Counted from the stretch's first letter, positions 1-9,360 are shown. The stretch is DNA of 13,826 bases from an uncultured Muribaculaceae bacterium (GCA_910585285.1 CAJUDL010000040.1:17315-31140); one strand, 5' to 3'. Numbers and translations: made by a program. The notes: generated by a model not told the origin, from the sequence alone.

Positions 1-863
1 ATTTCCCTGCTTCCCGGCATAATGGAATTCTGACCGGATTTCACAACTTTTTCATGATCATAAACCGATCGCCAGTCGCTCACGACAGCTCCCTTGAAGC
101 CAAGATCGCGACGGATAAGGGTGTCAATTACATAGCGACTTTCACCTGTCCATTCTCCATTGAGCTTGTTGTAGGAAGTCATGATAAAAGCCACTCCTGC
201 GTCAATTCCGGCTTTGAAGGGACGCATATAAAGCTCATGGAGAGTGCGCTCGTCGATAATGGAGTTTGTGCGACGGCGGTAAAACTCCGTTTCATTACCG
301 ATAAAATGCTTGATGCATGCCGCGGTGCCCGTCGATTGCAATCCTTTGATATATTCGGCAGCCATTCTTCCAACCATGTAAGGGTCTTCGCCGAGATATT
401 CGTAATTGCGTCCGCATTGTGAATTGCGAGCGAGGTTAACACCGGGACCCAAGAGAAGTTCCACACCACCGGCACGACATTCCTCGCCTACGGCTTTCCC
501 ATATTCGTAGGAAAGTTCAGGATTGAAAGTAGCTGCGAGCATGATAGGAGCGGGGAAAGCTGTGGAGCGTTCGAGTTGGCGTATATGAACCGTATCCGTC
601 AGCTCCGGGCGCAGGTGCACTCCTTTAGTAGCATCCGAAAGATAGAGATACGGAATCCCTTTCTCGGGGAAGCCTGGGAAGAAAAACTCCTCATAACCAA
701 CCGTCATGTTGAGTTTTTCATCGAGTGTCAGCTCTTTCAACTTAGCGTCCGCCCATGCGTAGGAGGTTTGCCAGTCGGGTGTTCCGATGGCATATACCGA
801 GGCTGCCGTCGCAAGCAACAGCAGCTCCGGTAAAATGTGGCTTATGGGAATTATTTTACACAT
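1..863 (-). CDS. Secreted GH3 glycoside hydrolase, N-terminal part (3' end off window)
   Basis: The first 287 codons of a glycoside hydrolase family 3 enzyme are present and the gene continues past the left edge. The start is the ATG at 863-861; the next in-frame ATG is at residue 53, inside the catalytic domain, so no other start fits. Residues 1-25 look like a type I signal peptide with a hydrophobic stretch ELLLLATAAS and likely cleavage near SVYA. No lipobox is present, so a periplasmic or secreted enzyme is expected. GH3 hallmarks are LGPGVNLARN at about 138-147, KHF at 185-187 followed by GNETEFYRRRTNS, MTSYNKLNG at 228-236, and VVSDW at 260-264. Asp263 sits at the position of the catalytic nucleophile. 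The general acid lies in the missing C-terminal part. The family removes beta-linked glucose, xylose or related residues from non-reducing ends; specificity cannot be read here. The start overlaps the upstream gene by 13 nt, which suggests translational coupling. Confidence 0.93.
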   Translation of the reverse strand, partial: MCKIIPISHILPELLLLATAASVYAIGTPDWQTSYAWADAKLKELTLDEKLNMTVGYEEFFFPGFPEKGIPYLYLSDATKGVHLRPELTDTVHIRQLERSTAFPAPIMLAATFNPELSYEYGKAVGEECRAGGVELLLGPGVNLARNSQCGRNYEYLGEDPYMVGRMAAEYIKGLQSTGTAACIKHFIGNETEFYRRRTNSIIDERTLHELYMRPFKAGIDAGVAFIMTSYNKLNGEWTGESRYVIDTLIRRDLGFKGAVVSDWRSVYDHEKVVKSGQNSIMPGSRE

Positions 864-3067
864 ATGTTGTCGATAAACCAGCGAGAGAAATCAGAGTTGC
901 CGGGAGCAGAAGAGAATTTTATCTGAGTGTCGGAAGTGGTTCCTTCAATGGTGAACGAGAATGTTTTGAATGAATCGTGAGACATAGGTCCGAACGAGAA
1001 GGAAGTCTGTCCGTTTACAGAACCGCCGCCGATGATTTCAATTGTGCCCATAGTCATGTCTCCCTTGATATCCACAACGGATTTTCCTTCAAACACAGCC
1101 TTGTTTCGATATGCCATAGCTTTGAAGGAGAGGGTGTGGTTTCCGGTTGTTGCCAATTTAGGTGTCAGAAGCTCTCCGACCTCATTCTTATAGCTCTTAT
1201 GATCTTTGTCGATAGAGTTGACATATCCGATTTGAGCGTACCCAGGACGTTGACGCACATTTGTGCCGGAGAGACCGCAACGGATGTCATCGCTCCATGT
1301 GGTGATATCGTCACCGGCGTAGTTGAGCATCGCCGCGAGTTTGTCGCCAAGAGTATAATCAGCACCCTGTGATAGCCCATCAAACGGTTCGAAATACACT
1401 GCACCGCTTGGAGCCGCTGTTGTGGATTTTGCCGGAAGTTTGTCGATGAGGAAGCAGCTGTGGAACACAGCGCGACCATTGGATGTGGAAAGAGCCGCAC
1501 CGCTGATTGTCTCGTTGTTGCGTGGACGAATCATGACACTGAGTTTGTCGGTCTTTCTGATCGGCTCGTTGACATACACATCAACCGTAAAGTCGAGGAA
1601 TCCTTTTCCCGAAGCTGCCACCACATCTTTGGGAATTGAGAATGTCGTTTCCGTCTTGCCTGTTGACCAAGTGGAATTATCTGTTGAATAGAGAACTTCC
1701 CAGTTGCGAGGCGCGTTCTTCATGCCTCCCCATCCGAACTGCACGCGGAAACCATCTGTGATTTCAATTCCTTCAGGATAAGTTATCTTGAAATAATTCT
1801 GCTGAACATCCATCCATGATCCAAGCTGGAAATTATGGTGTCCGCTGTTGTCAAACCAGAATCTGAAATATTTTCCCGCAGTGCTGGTATTCCATTCCCC
1901 CAATACCCCGGAGTCATCTGTAGCTATCGCAGAGTGCGTGAAGTTGTTGTCTTCCTCGCGTTGTGTCTTGATATAGCGTCCGTCATCATTGGTGGCGGTG
2001 TTGGTCATCAGCGAGAATACATAGGGGAAAGAAAATCCTCCACCGAAGCGTGTAGAATTGAGGACAATGTCAGATTCAGAACACGGATAGATTGATGGAG
2101 AGCCGTCGGCAGCTCCGGCAACACCGCATACAAAACCGCTGCCTGTAGGCAACACTGACTCCGCGAATCTACAATCCTGAAGCACGGTTATGCCCACTGT
2201 GTTGCTATCTTCATCTATGAATGAAGAGCATTCATAGAGGTATTCCTTATGGATATCTGCATCCGCAAATTGACCGATTACCTTTACATACATCGATTCA
2301 TAGTCGCCTGTGGCAAGTTCGGGAATTGTCACTTCCAGGGGTGTCGGGATGATTCCGGTTGTTTCCGTGCGTGTCACACAATCGTTACTGCCGGGATAAA
2401 GAACAAGCATTCCGCTTCCCTGATCACGCTTTATTTCCGCTCCCTCCAGATTGACTTCAACCTCTTCGCCTGGTGCAACAAGGAATGTATCACTGATCTT
2501 AACGGCTATGCCTCCTCCGGTAGTTGCACTGCCTTCTATGGCAATGAGACCGGCAGGAAAATTTTTATATTGAAGATTGGACACTACCACACCGCGAGTC
2601 ACCGCATTTTTGTCGAGTGTCACTCCTGTGGCTCCTTCGAGCGAACGGAGCTCACTGACTGATACCATACCGTCGCCCGATGAAGGATTCTGCTTCACCG
2701 TAAGAGTGGCGTTTATCGTCATTTTCTCATTATGCACCGACACAACAGCTTCGCGGGGGGAGGAACCAGTGTTGGGTTTTAGAGATAAATGCATCTCCCC
2801 GTTTCCGATGTCTTTTGCATCTGAAATTGAAATCCATTGCATTTCGCCATTTTGAAGCTCTGCAATCCAGTCGCAGTTTGATTCAACAGCGATGTTGAAT
2901 GCTGATTCAAGAGAGGGGGCGGTGATTGACTCTGAACTGAGTTTTATCACGGGTTGGGGCAGGCTCACCTCGTCGCGACATGATGACAGGGAGATCGCTG
3001 CCAGCATGAAGAGGCATAATGCCAGCCCACAATTCTTGCTCTTTATGTTTTTTATTATATGATTCAT
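851..3067 (-). CDS. BACON and DUF5689 domain lipoprotein, putative surface glycan-binding protein
   Basis: This is a 738-residue lipoprotein without a recognisable catalytic motif. The signal sequence is followed by a lipobox SLSSC with lipidated Cys30. Domains seen in order are a BACON-like Ig fold (about 40-126, with CDWI and WISIS and ending in LTVKQ), a DUF5689-like region (about 134-337, starting MVSVSELRSL), a beta-rich jelly-roll-like region (about 344-544), and a C-terminal region (about 556-738) resembling choice-of-anchor J/adhesin modules (YFEPFDG near the start, LLTPKL in the middle, WFIDNICV at the end). BACON domains are often found in Bacteroidota glycan-binding or glycan-degrading surface proteins. 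The position after SusC/SusD suits a surface binding protein for the same substrate. The start is 5 nt after the upstream stop, which is a tandem TAA TAG. The BACON call is the firmest; the module boundaries are estimates by eye. Confidence 0.88.
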   Translation of the reverse strand: MNHIIKNIKSKNCGLALCLFMLAAISLSSCRDEVSLPQPVIKLSSESITAPSLESAFNIAVESNCDWIAELQNGEMQWISISDAKDIGNGEMHLSLKPNTGSSPREAVVSVHNEKMTINATLTVKQNPSSGDGMVSVSELRSLEGATGVTLDKNAVTRGVVVSNLQYKNFPAGLIAIEGSATTGGGIAVKISDTFLVAPGEEVEVNLEGAEIKRDQGSGMLVLYPGSNDCVTRTETTGIIPTPLEVTIPELATGDYESMYVKVIGQFADADIHKEYLYECSSFIDEDSNTVGITVLQDCRFAESVLPTGSGFVCGVAGAADGSPSIYPCSESDIVLNSTRFGGGFSFPYVFSLMTNTATNDDGRYIKTQREEDNNFTHSAIATDDSGVLGEWNTSTAGKYFRFWFDNSGHHNFQLGSWMDVQQNYFKITYPEGIEITDGFRVQFGWGGMKNAPRNWEVLYSTDNSTWSTGKTETTFSIPKDVVAASGKGFLDFTVDVYVNEPIRKTDKLSVMIRPRNNETISGAALSTSNGRAVFHSCFLIDKLPAKSTTAAPSGAVYFEPFDGLSQGADYTLGDKLAAMLNYAGDDITTWSDDIRCGLSGTNVRQRPGYAQIGYVNSIDKDHKSYKNEVGELLTPKLATTGNHTLSFKAMAYRNKAVFEGKSVVDIKGDMTMGTIEIIGGGSVNGQTSFSFGPMSHDSFKTFSFTIEGTTSDTQIKFSSAPGNSDFSRWFIDNICVK

Positions 3068-3072
3068 GCCTA

Positions 3073-3912
3073 TTAGTTTTTAGAGATATCAACAATTACA
3101 GGGAAATGGTCGGAGACCTGTGTCAGATCAATTTCATTGAAAGATGGCACCATGGTCTGAAGCACTTTGCTCTGAGCTGTTATTCCCTTATAGGCAAGGA
3201 TATAATCAATACGCCTGCTCGTAGGGAAATAGGTGACGCTTGTAGAGCTGATCGATTGCCAGTTGTCGGTAGCCACAGCGGGGAGAGAGGTGGCGTTGAG
3301 GTCTCCGGCAAGAAAAATCGGTTTTTTGCTTCTGCTGTAATTTTCGCTCAAATATTGATTGATGATATCATAAGACCAAGCTCTGTTGTCGGCACTCGAC
3401 ACGCAAAGGTGCGTACAGATGAAAATGAAATCCTTGAATTCAGCGAGGAGCATTCCGCGCATCTCTTTTCCTGGGAGTTCACGTGTATATGTCTTTATCG
3501 GTTCCTCCTTGCAAAGAATGCCGATGCCGTATGAGCCTTTGGTGTATGTTACACAAGGAAGATATACCGGATACATGTTGGTGCGTTTGGCAAGCTCATA
3601 AAGCTGATCCTCGGCATGCCGGTTGGTGCCGTTATCAAGTTCTTGCAGAGCGATCACATCAGGATCTATCAGGGATATCACCTGCGCGGTGTTATTATAG
3701 TTCGCCACATTATTGGCAGGAGAGCAGCGATGGGTATTATATGTGGCGAGCCGATAACTGTCGGGAAGACGCGTGGATTCATGTTTCACGCCTCCCTTGT
3801 TGAAATCGTAATCAGAGTTGTCGCCATTGGGCTCGTCGCATGCTCCCGCAATAAGGAGAAGGGAGGCAATAAGAGTCTTGTTTATTATAGATAGTAGATT
3901 CATAAATATCAT
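3073..3912 (-). CDS. Endonuclease/exonuclease/phosphatase (EEP) family lipoprotein
   Basis: A 279-residue metal-dependent phosphoesterase of the EEP (DNase I-like) fold. It has a lipoprotein signal with lipobox IAGAC (Cys25) followed by an acidic, Gly/Asn-rich linker. The full EEP motif set is present: ATYNTH with Asn59, LQELD with Glu91, CTHL with His168, GDLNA with Asp204 and Asn206, RRIDYIL with Asp236, and VSDHFPV with Asp268 and His269. All expected metal and catalytic residues are therefore intact and the enzyme should be active. The fold covers nucleases, sphingomyelinases, inositol phosphatases and other phosphodiesterases, and the substrate cannot be read from motifs. As a lipoprotein encoded 14 nt after susD, it probably acts at the cell surface or in the periplasm on the substrate that SusC/SusD imports. 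An in-frame ATG three codons downstream (3903) is an equally plausible start, leaving the lipobox intact. Confidence 0.9.
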   Translation of the reverse strand: MIFMNLLSIINKTLIASLLLIAGACDEPNGDNSDYDFNKGGVKHESTRLPDSYRLATYNTHRCSPANNVANYNNTAQVISLIDPDVIALQELDNGTNRHAEDQLYELAKRTNMYPVYLPCVTYTKGSYGIGILCKEEPIKTYTRELPGKEMRGMLLAEFKDFIFICTHLCVSSADNRAWSYDIINQYLSENYSRSKKPIFLAGDLNATSLPAVATDNWQSISSTSVTYFPTSRRIDYILAYKGITAQSKVLQTMVPSFNEIDLTQVSDHFPVIVDISKN

Positions 3913-3926
3913 TATTTACCTGGTTG

Positions 3927-5681
3927 TTAGAAATTCAAGCCATCGACCCATCCCGGATTCTGGGTTATATTGCCGTTGGTAAGAATGCGGTCATCTGTCG
4001 GAATGGGATAGAGATAGTCGCGATCCTGGCGGAAAGTGCGGGGGAAATCCGTGTGAAGGATTATATTCCCTCTGGTTCCTTCCGAGAGGAAAATATCCTT
4101 GTCGATTTCATATTCTATCGGAGCCGATGTTGCGGGTTTGCTGCCACTCCAGAGACACACGTCCGGAGAGCCGTCTGCATTGAGGTCATAATTGCCGGGT
4201 CCAGGGAAATACAAACCTAAGAAAGTGCGCGTGAAGCGTTGTCCTTCGTGCCATCTCATGATATCCCAATATCGAAACCCTTCCATTATGAGCTCTACTG
4301 TCCTCTCTCTTCGGATTTCAAGAATCACTCCGGTGTTCGGACCTTTTACGTTCTGATATCCTGTCACGTGATCCAGCAGATAAGGATCAGGGTTTGCATT
4401 GGCAGCAGAAAGCGACAGGTTGCTGACACCGGCGCGTTCGCGCAGCGGTTTGATCGACATATCGATATCACCTTGAGTCAAAGTGCCGAGTTCAGCCTTT
4501 GCTTCCGCATAGTTGAGATAAACCTCGGCAGCGCGGAAGATAGGCATGTCTACCATGGATGTGTTGTAGGCATCGTATTGCGCAGACTGAAGATACTTCA
4601 CCGGTTGGTAACCTGTCTCGCAGGCAGCGAGATTCGGGGATGTCTCTTTTGTCTCACCGATACGCTTATATCCGGGAGCGCGCATTGTCTGTGCGAAACG
4701 TTTGTCTCGGTTTTGTGACTCCTGTGCCAGTGTCATGGTCTCGTAACCGCTCTTGGAAGTGAAGGGAGTCCCATCTGTCATCAGATACATATTGGCTATA
4801 TCCTTGAGTATTCCGGGGCGACCTTGCGATGTGGAGGTCAGATAACCGTTCACATCATGGGTGAGACCTATCGAGGAATTGTACGCTCTCGCGAGCACAA
4901 TCTCAGTGTCAATTGCATTCATCGATGAGAAGAGGGAGAGGTATGGGGTGGATCCGGTATTGTAAATGGAATACCCTGAACTTTTGATGAATTCATTCGA
5001 TGCTTCTGCGCATGTGGCGAGCAATTGCTCCCATCCGTCGATTCCATGATATTTCCGGAACGTACCTTCAAAGAGGGTGACACGGCTTTTGAGCGCGAGG
5101 GCGGTCCAGCGGGTCACGGTATAGAGACTGCGATTTGCATCGAGATTCTCTATTGCGAAATCGAGGTCTTCAAGCATGTGGGCGATTACCTCCTGACGAG
5201 GAGTGCGTCCCATGTAAAGACGGTCATCATCCGAATCAAGGGCAACGTCGAGCCAAGGTACATCTCCATATCTCTTCACTTTCTCATAATAGAAGAAAGC
5301 GCGGAAGAATCTCGCCACTCCCTCGTATTTGAGGCGATCGGCGGTTATGTTGCAGTTTTTCGAATATTCTAGGAAGAAATTGATGTCTCTCAGTTTATCC
5401 CATTTCCATGAAGAGGACGTGGAAGGCACCTGCTTATTGCCCAGCACCTCCTGAATCAGGCTCGTTTTTGAGATGATATCTGCCGATTCCGAGAATATAT
5501 CGGAAGCCGACGGAAACATAGTGTAGAAATCATTGGTGAAAAGTTCACACTCGGTGCCTGTCTTGAAGAAGGTGTCGGGAGTGAGTTTGTCTTTCGGGAA
5601 TCTGTCGAGTGCGCTTTCGCAGCTTGTAAGTGCGAGCAATCCGGCTCCGACAGCCGCAAGTTTATATAATCGTAGTTTCAT
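3927..5681 (-). CDS. SusD/RagB-family outer-membrane nutrient-binding lipoprotein
   Basis: A 584-residue SusD-like lipoprotein, the surface lid and binding partner of the SusC channel encoded just upstream (34-nt gap). The signal sequence ends in LLALTSC, with lipidated Cys21, and the mature part begins ESALDRFPKDKLTPDTFF, a typical SusD N-terminus. The N-terminal TPR-type scaffold spans about 22-210 (FFRAFFYYEKVKRYGDVPW, then RWTALALKSRVTLFEGTF). The C-terminal RagB/SusD region follows, with FRAAEVYLNYAEAKAEL, the conserved ILEIRRERTVELIMEGFRYW segment, and an end reading YLYPIPTDDRI then TQNPGW. The length is in the normal range for the family. Ligand specificity cannot be inferred, because the binding residues of SusD proteins are not conserved between substrates. 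Confidence 0.98.
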   Translation of the reverse strand: MKLRLYKLAAVGAGLLALTSCESALDRFPKDKLTPDTFFKTGTECELFTNDFYTMFPSASDIFSESADIISKTSLIQEVLGNKQVPSTSSSWKWDKLRDINFFLEYSKNCNITADRLKYEGVARFFRAFFYYEKVKRYGDVPWLDVALDSDDDRLYMGRTPRQEVIAHMLEDLDFAIENLDANRSLYTVTRWTALALKSRVTLFEGTFRKYHGIDGWEQLLATCAEASNEFIKSSGYSIYNTGSTPYLSLFSSMNAIDTEIVLARAYNSSIGLTHDVNGYLTSTSQGRPGILKDIANMYLMTDGTPFTSKSGYETMTLAQESQNRDKRFAQTMRAPGYKRIGETKETSPNLAACETGYQPVKYLQSAQYDAYNTSMVDMPIFRAAEVYLNYAEAKAELGTLTQGDIDMSIKPLRERAGVSNLSLSAANANPDPYLLDHVTGYQNVKGPNTGVILEIRRERTVELIMEGFRYWDIMRWHEGQRFTRTFLGLYFPGPGNYDLNADGSPDVCLWSGSKPATSAPIEYEIDKDIFLSEGTRGNIILHTDFPRTFRQDRDYLYPIPTDDRILTNGNITQNPGWVDGLNF

Positions 5682-5715
5682 ATAATAGGCATTTTGTGAT
5701 ATGATCTTGTGGGGA

Positions 5716-8700
5716 TTAGAAAGTCACGTTCAGACCAAATGAGAATGTGCGGCTCCAGGGATACACGTTCGATCGGTTGTCGGAAGCGGCGGAAGCCTCT
5801 TCAGGATCTATGAATCTACTCTTGAGTGCTGTCCATGTCACGAGGTTCTCACCGGAGAAATATACGCGAATCTTCTGAAGGAAGATTTTTTTCGTCCACT
5901 TCTCTGGGAAGGTATAGCCGATTGTGAGATTCTTCAGACGGCAATAGGCGAGGTTCTGAAGATAGCGGTCGTTGGCGTAATAGATTGTATTGTTGCTCGC
6001 TGAAAGTGCGGCGTAGGCTCTTGGACGAGGAAAGTAAGCGTCGGTATTTGTCTCGCTCCAGACATCGCTCATGAAATCGCGGGGAACGAATGTGGAGTAA
6101 GGACGTGAATATGGACCCCAGAAGCGCAGGTTGTCGCCACCCGGATACCAGTCCTTGCGTCCAATGCCTTGAAAAAAGACTGATAGATCAATGCCGCACC
6201 AGGATGCGTTGAGATTGATGCCATAACGAAAACGGGGCACGGAATTACCGATAATTACGCGGTCGCCGGGATCATCGAGAGTGCTTTTGCCTGCGTTGAC
6301 GAATCCGTCACCGTTGAGGTCAAGATATTTGGGATCACCGCCACGCACGCCGATGCCATATGCTCCGGTAGCATTGTAGCAACCTTTCATCACTGTTGTG
6401 AGGTCAAGGTTGGCGGCATAGGCTGCGGCTTCTTCGTCGTTTTTGAAAAGACCATCAATGCGGTAGCCCCAGATTTCTCCTGTTTTCTTTCCCACATAGG
6501 GATCTGAGAGCAAACCGGACGGGTTGTCGCATTTGGTATATTCTGATTCATATCCGGAAAAAGATACAGACACTCCATATGTGAAAGGCTTGCCGCCGAG
6601 TCTGAAAGAGTCATCCCAACTGAGAACGGCTTCATAACCTCGTGTGCGCATATTGTTGGCGTTGACTTGAGGTTCAGAGGCTCCATATAAGGAGGGAAGG
6701 GATTTCCCTTGTGCAAGAATGCCTTTGACATCGCGCATGTAAAGCTCACCTGTGAAATTCAGACGGTTATTGAAGAACCCCAGATCAAGACCAATGTTGG
6801 TTGTCTCCACTTTCTCCCATGTCTGATCTCCGGAGACAGGATCGGAAACCACTGCGTGTTGCCCGAGGCTTGTGCCGTTGAATGAGTATCCCGACATGTT
6901 GCCGCCTGTGTTGATTGTCTGGATGAAGTCATAATATCCAATCTGCTGGTTACCCAATGAACCGTAGGATGCGCGTATTTTAAGATTACTTATCGTGCTG
7001 CGGAGGGGTTCGAAATAGTTCTCCTCGCTTATGCGGTAGCCGGCGGAAAACGATGGGAAGAAACCGAAACGTTTGCCGCGTGGAAAGCGCGAAGTGCCGT
7101 CATATCGACCATTCACCTCCAACAGATATCGACCGTCATAATTATAGTTAAGGCGATAGAAGAAACCCATGATGGCGTATTCGTTCTTACCACCTTTGAT
7201 TTCAAAATTGTCTGTGCCTTTTGCCAGATTGAAATCGGATAGGTCTTCGGAGAGAAGTCCTGTATTTTTAGTTGTCAGATCTTTTGCATATTTGGCTTCG
7301 TAGTTGTAACCTACGATTCCTGAGAAGTTGTGGACATCCTTCCAGCAGTTGTCGTAAGAAGCGTAAACATCCGCAACGTAATAGTTCCTGTCGTAAACAG
7401 TTTCCTTATATGCGTTTGAGTGAGCGCCACTCTCCGCCTCTTTGGCTATTATGCCTGGAAATTGTGAATATTCCACAGGTACGCTTCGGAAATCGTTGCG
7501 GAGGTTACTGTATGTGTAGCTGAAATCAGCCTTCAGATTCAGGTTTGGGGTTATTTTATAGGATAGTTCGAACATTGTTGAGAGTTCACGCGTCTTGTTG
7601 TGACCTCCTGTCTTACCTTTTTGAATCACGGCATTATAACCGTCCATAAGATAGTGCGCAGAGGAATTGGTGGCGGAAGTGTGGCTCACAGCTGTGCCAT
7701 CGGGATTGACGGGCACCATTGATGCCAGAGCGTGGAGAGTCGGGCGGCGAAAGTTGTAATATTCACCGTTGTTTCCCGTGTCATATCCTTTATAAGAATA
7801 TTCGGAATAAAAGAATTTAGTGTTATTGGAGAGAGTGAGGTTTGGAAGAATGTCGACGGAGAGCTTGACGCGAGTGTTGTAAGACTTGAATTTGTCGGGC
7901 TGCACGCGGTTCACACCCTTCTGTTCGTAATAACGACCGGAGATCATGTATTTGAATGATTTCACACCACCTGTAACGCTAAGGTTATGATCCCAGGCAG
8001 GTCGAGAGTTGTCATACATATAATTGTACCAGTCAAAATTTGCAAGATAGAGGTATTGTTTTCTGCCGTTTTTTGTTTGGGTAATTACCCAGGGGCGTTC
8101 CGGATTTTCCGTTTTGTCGTTACGCCGATCCCAAAGCATCTGATATTCCTCGTCGGTATAGGAAGTGTAAGGCGTGTTTTGCAATGTTGAGAGAAAGAGG
8201 TCTGCGATCTTTGCCGAATAATATCCTCTTGTTTCGAAATCGGTAGAGGTCGTGGGTGTAGAGAAAGAATAGCTGCCGCTGTAAGAGACAGTGGGTTTCT
8301 GGTCTTTCTTACCTGATTTTGTAGTGACGAGGATCACACCGAATGCAGCGCGTGCTCCATAGATAGCGGCAGAGGCGGCATCCTTGAGCACAGAGACGCT
8401 TTCCACATCATTGGAGTTGATGCGGTTGAGATCACCTTCGACGCCATCGATAAGTACAAGCGGGCTGCCTCCGTTAGGCGACGTTGTGCCTCGCACATTA
8501 AGTGTGGCTCCTGCACCCGGCTGTCCTGATTGGAGGGTGACATTGAGGTTTGGCACCATACCCTGAAGCTGACGACCAAGGTTGTCAATAGGGCGGTCTT
8601 TCAAATCTTCTTGAGAAACAGTGGATACAGCTCCGGTAAGATTTACTTTTTTCTGCGCACCGTAACCCACAACCACAACCTCATCAAGAAGTTCTGAGCT

Positions 8701-9279
8701 TTCAGTCATGGAGATATCATACCTGTCGGCATTCCCTATCTTGAATGATGTAGGATTGTAGCCCACATAAGATAGGGTTATCTCTTGCCCGGGGTTAACG
8801 TGCGATAACGTAAAATTTCCATCAATATCTGTGACGGCACCATTGGTGGAACCTTTTGCCATAACGGTAACGCCAATCAATGGCTCTCCGGATTTATCGG
8901 TGATAGTTCCGCTGATGGCTTTCCCGATAGATTTTCCGGTTTCTACACGGGTTTTCTTGGTTCGGGGCACAATCACAATAGATCTTGATTTCATGACCTC
9001 GTAGGTCATGCCGGTTTTCTCAAAAAGTTTGTTGAGCACTTTATCGAGCACCTGATTCTGGCATTTCATCGAGACCGGAGGTAGTCCGCTGAGAGCGGAT
9101 TTCTTGAATGAAAAGCGGAAATCAGTTTGCTGCTCAATCTTTTTAAGAACTTGTTCCATTGGAACATCGCTGACATTCAGAGAAACTTTCGGGAAATTCG
9201 CCGCGACAGCGGCAAAATTAACTGATAGAGCAATCAGAATAAGCAGCAGAGTGTGTTTGGAAAAACATCGCTGTTTCAT
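5716..9279 (-). CDS. SusC/RagA-family TonB-dependent transporter with N-terminal STN signalling domain
   Basis: A 1187-residue outer-membrane transporter that takes up bound oligomers using TonB-supplied energy. Order of parts: signal peptide (about 1-27); STN domain (about 31-105, starting VSLNVSDVPMEQVLKKIEQQ); carboxypeptidase-regulatory-like beta-sandwich (about 120-195, GTITDKSGEPLIGVTV, then DGNFTL); TonB box DEVVVVGYG (199-207); plug (about 212-325, including LVLIDGVEGD and DAASAAIYGARAAFGVILVTTK); and a 22-strand-type barrel ending in SFGLNVTF with a terminal aromatic residue, as usual for outer-membrane barrels. The STN domain is found in SusC proteins that also signal to a FecR-like anti-sigma factor, and such a gene pair lies directly upstream. 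It starts the nutrient-acquisition operon, separated from fecR by a terminator. The frame is intact. Confidence 0.98.
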   Translation of the reverse strand: MKQRCFSKHTLLLILIALSVNFAAVAANFPKVSLNVSDVPMEQVLKKIEQQTDFRFSFKKSALSGLPPVSMKCQNQVLDKVLNKLFEKTGMTYEVMKSRSIVIVPRTKKTRVETGKSIGKAISGTITDKSGEPLIGVTVMAKGSTNGAVTDIDGNFTLSHVNPGQEITLSYVGYNPTSFKIGNADRYDISMTESSELLDEVVVVGYGAQKKVNLTGAVSTVSQEDLKDRPIDNLGRQLQGMVPNLNVTLQSGQPGAGATLNVRGTTSPNGGSPLVLIDGVEGDLNRINSNDVESVSVLKDAASAAIYGARAAFGVILVTTKSGKKDQKPTVSYSGSYSFSTPTTSTDFETRGYYSAKIADLFLSTLQNTPYTSYTDEEYQMLWDRRNDKTENPERPWVITQTKNGRKQYLYLANFDWYNYMYDNSRPAWDHNLSVTGGVKSFKYMISGRYYEQKGVNRVQPDKFKSYNTRVKLSVDILPNLTLSNNTKFFYSEYSYKGYDTGNNGEYYNFRRPTLHALASMVPVNPDGTAVSHTSATNSSAHYLMDGYNAVIQKGKTGGHNKTRELSTMFELSYKITPNLNLKADFSYTYSNLRNDFRSVPVEYSQFPGIIAKEAESGAHSNAYKETVYDRNYYVADVYASYDNCWKDVHNFSGIVGYNYEAKYAKDLTTKNTGLLSEDLSDFNLAKGTDNFEIKGGKNEYAIMGFFYRLNYNYDGRYLLEVNGRYDGTSRFPRGKRFGFFPSFSAGYRISEENYFEPLRSTISNLKIRASYGSLGNQQIGYYDFIQTINTGGNMSGYSFNGTSLGQHAVVSDPVSGDQTWEKVETTNIGLDLGFFNNRLNFTGELYMRDVKGILAQGKSLPSLYGASEPQVNANNMRTRGYEAVLSWDDSFRLGGKPFTYGVSVSFSGYESEYTKCDNPSGLLSDPYVGKKTGEIWGYRIDGLFKNDEEAAAYAANLDLTTVMKGCYNATGAYGIGVRGGDPKYLDLNGDGFVNAGKSTLDDPGDRVIIGNSVPRFRYGINLNASWCGIDLSVFFQGIGRKDWYPGGDNLRFWGPYSRPYSTFVPRDFMSDVWSETNTDAYFPRPRAYAALSASNNTIYYANDRYLQNLAYCRLKNLTIGYTFPEKWTKKIFLQKIRVYFSGENLVTWTALKSRFIDPEEASAASDNRSNVYPWSRTFSFGLNVTF

Positions 9280-9329
9280 GAAAATTGAGATTAGTTAACG
9301 TTTTTTTATTTATAGTTGCAATTATTTGC

Positions 9330-9341
9330 GAAAGGTACTAT
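9330..9341 (-). promoter_or_regulatory. Candidate susC promoter element ATAGTACCTTTC
   Basis: On the minus strand the 12-mer ATAGTACCTTTC lies 50 nt before the susC ATG and just after the terminator. It matches a 12-mer upstream of the sigma gene (11165-11176) at 11 of 12 positions. The inner TACCTTTC also fits the Bacteroidota primary-sigma -7 consensus TAnnTTTG except for the last base, with a weak TTTA 20 nt upstream. It could therefore be an ECF-dependent or an ordinary promoter. No transcript start is known from sequence alone. Confidence 0.4.
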
Positions 9342-9360
9342 GTGATGTTTGTGTTTTTAA

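Noticed and set aside
179..475. Minus-strand reading frame of 98 codons in the left region
   Set aside because: It is in a different frame from the GH3 gene that covers the same bases with clear family motifs.
2249..2662. Plus-strand reading frame of 137 codons
   Set aside because: Antisense shadow of the BACON/DUF5689 gene, with Cys/His-rich low-quality composition and no family resemblance.
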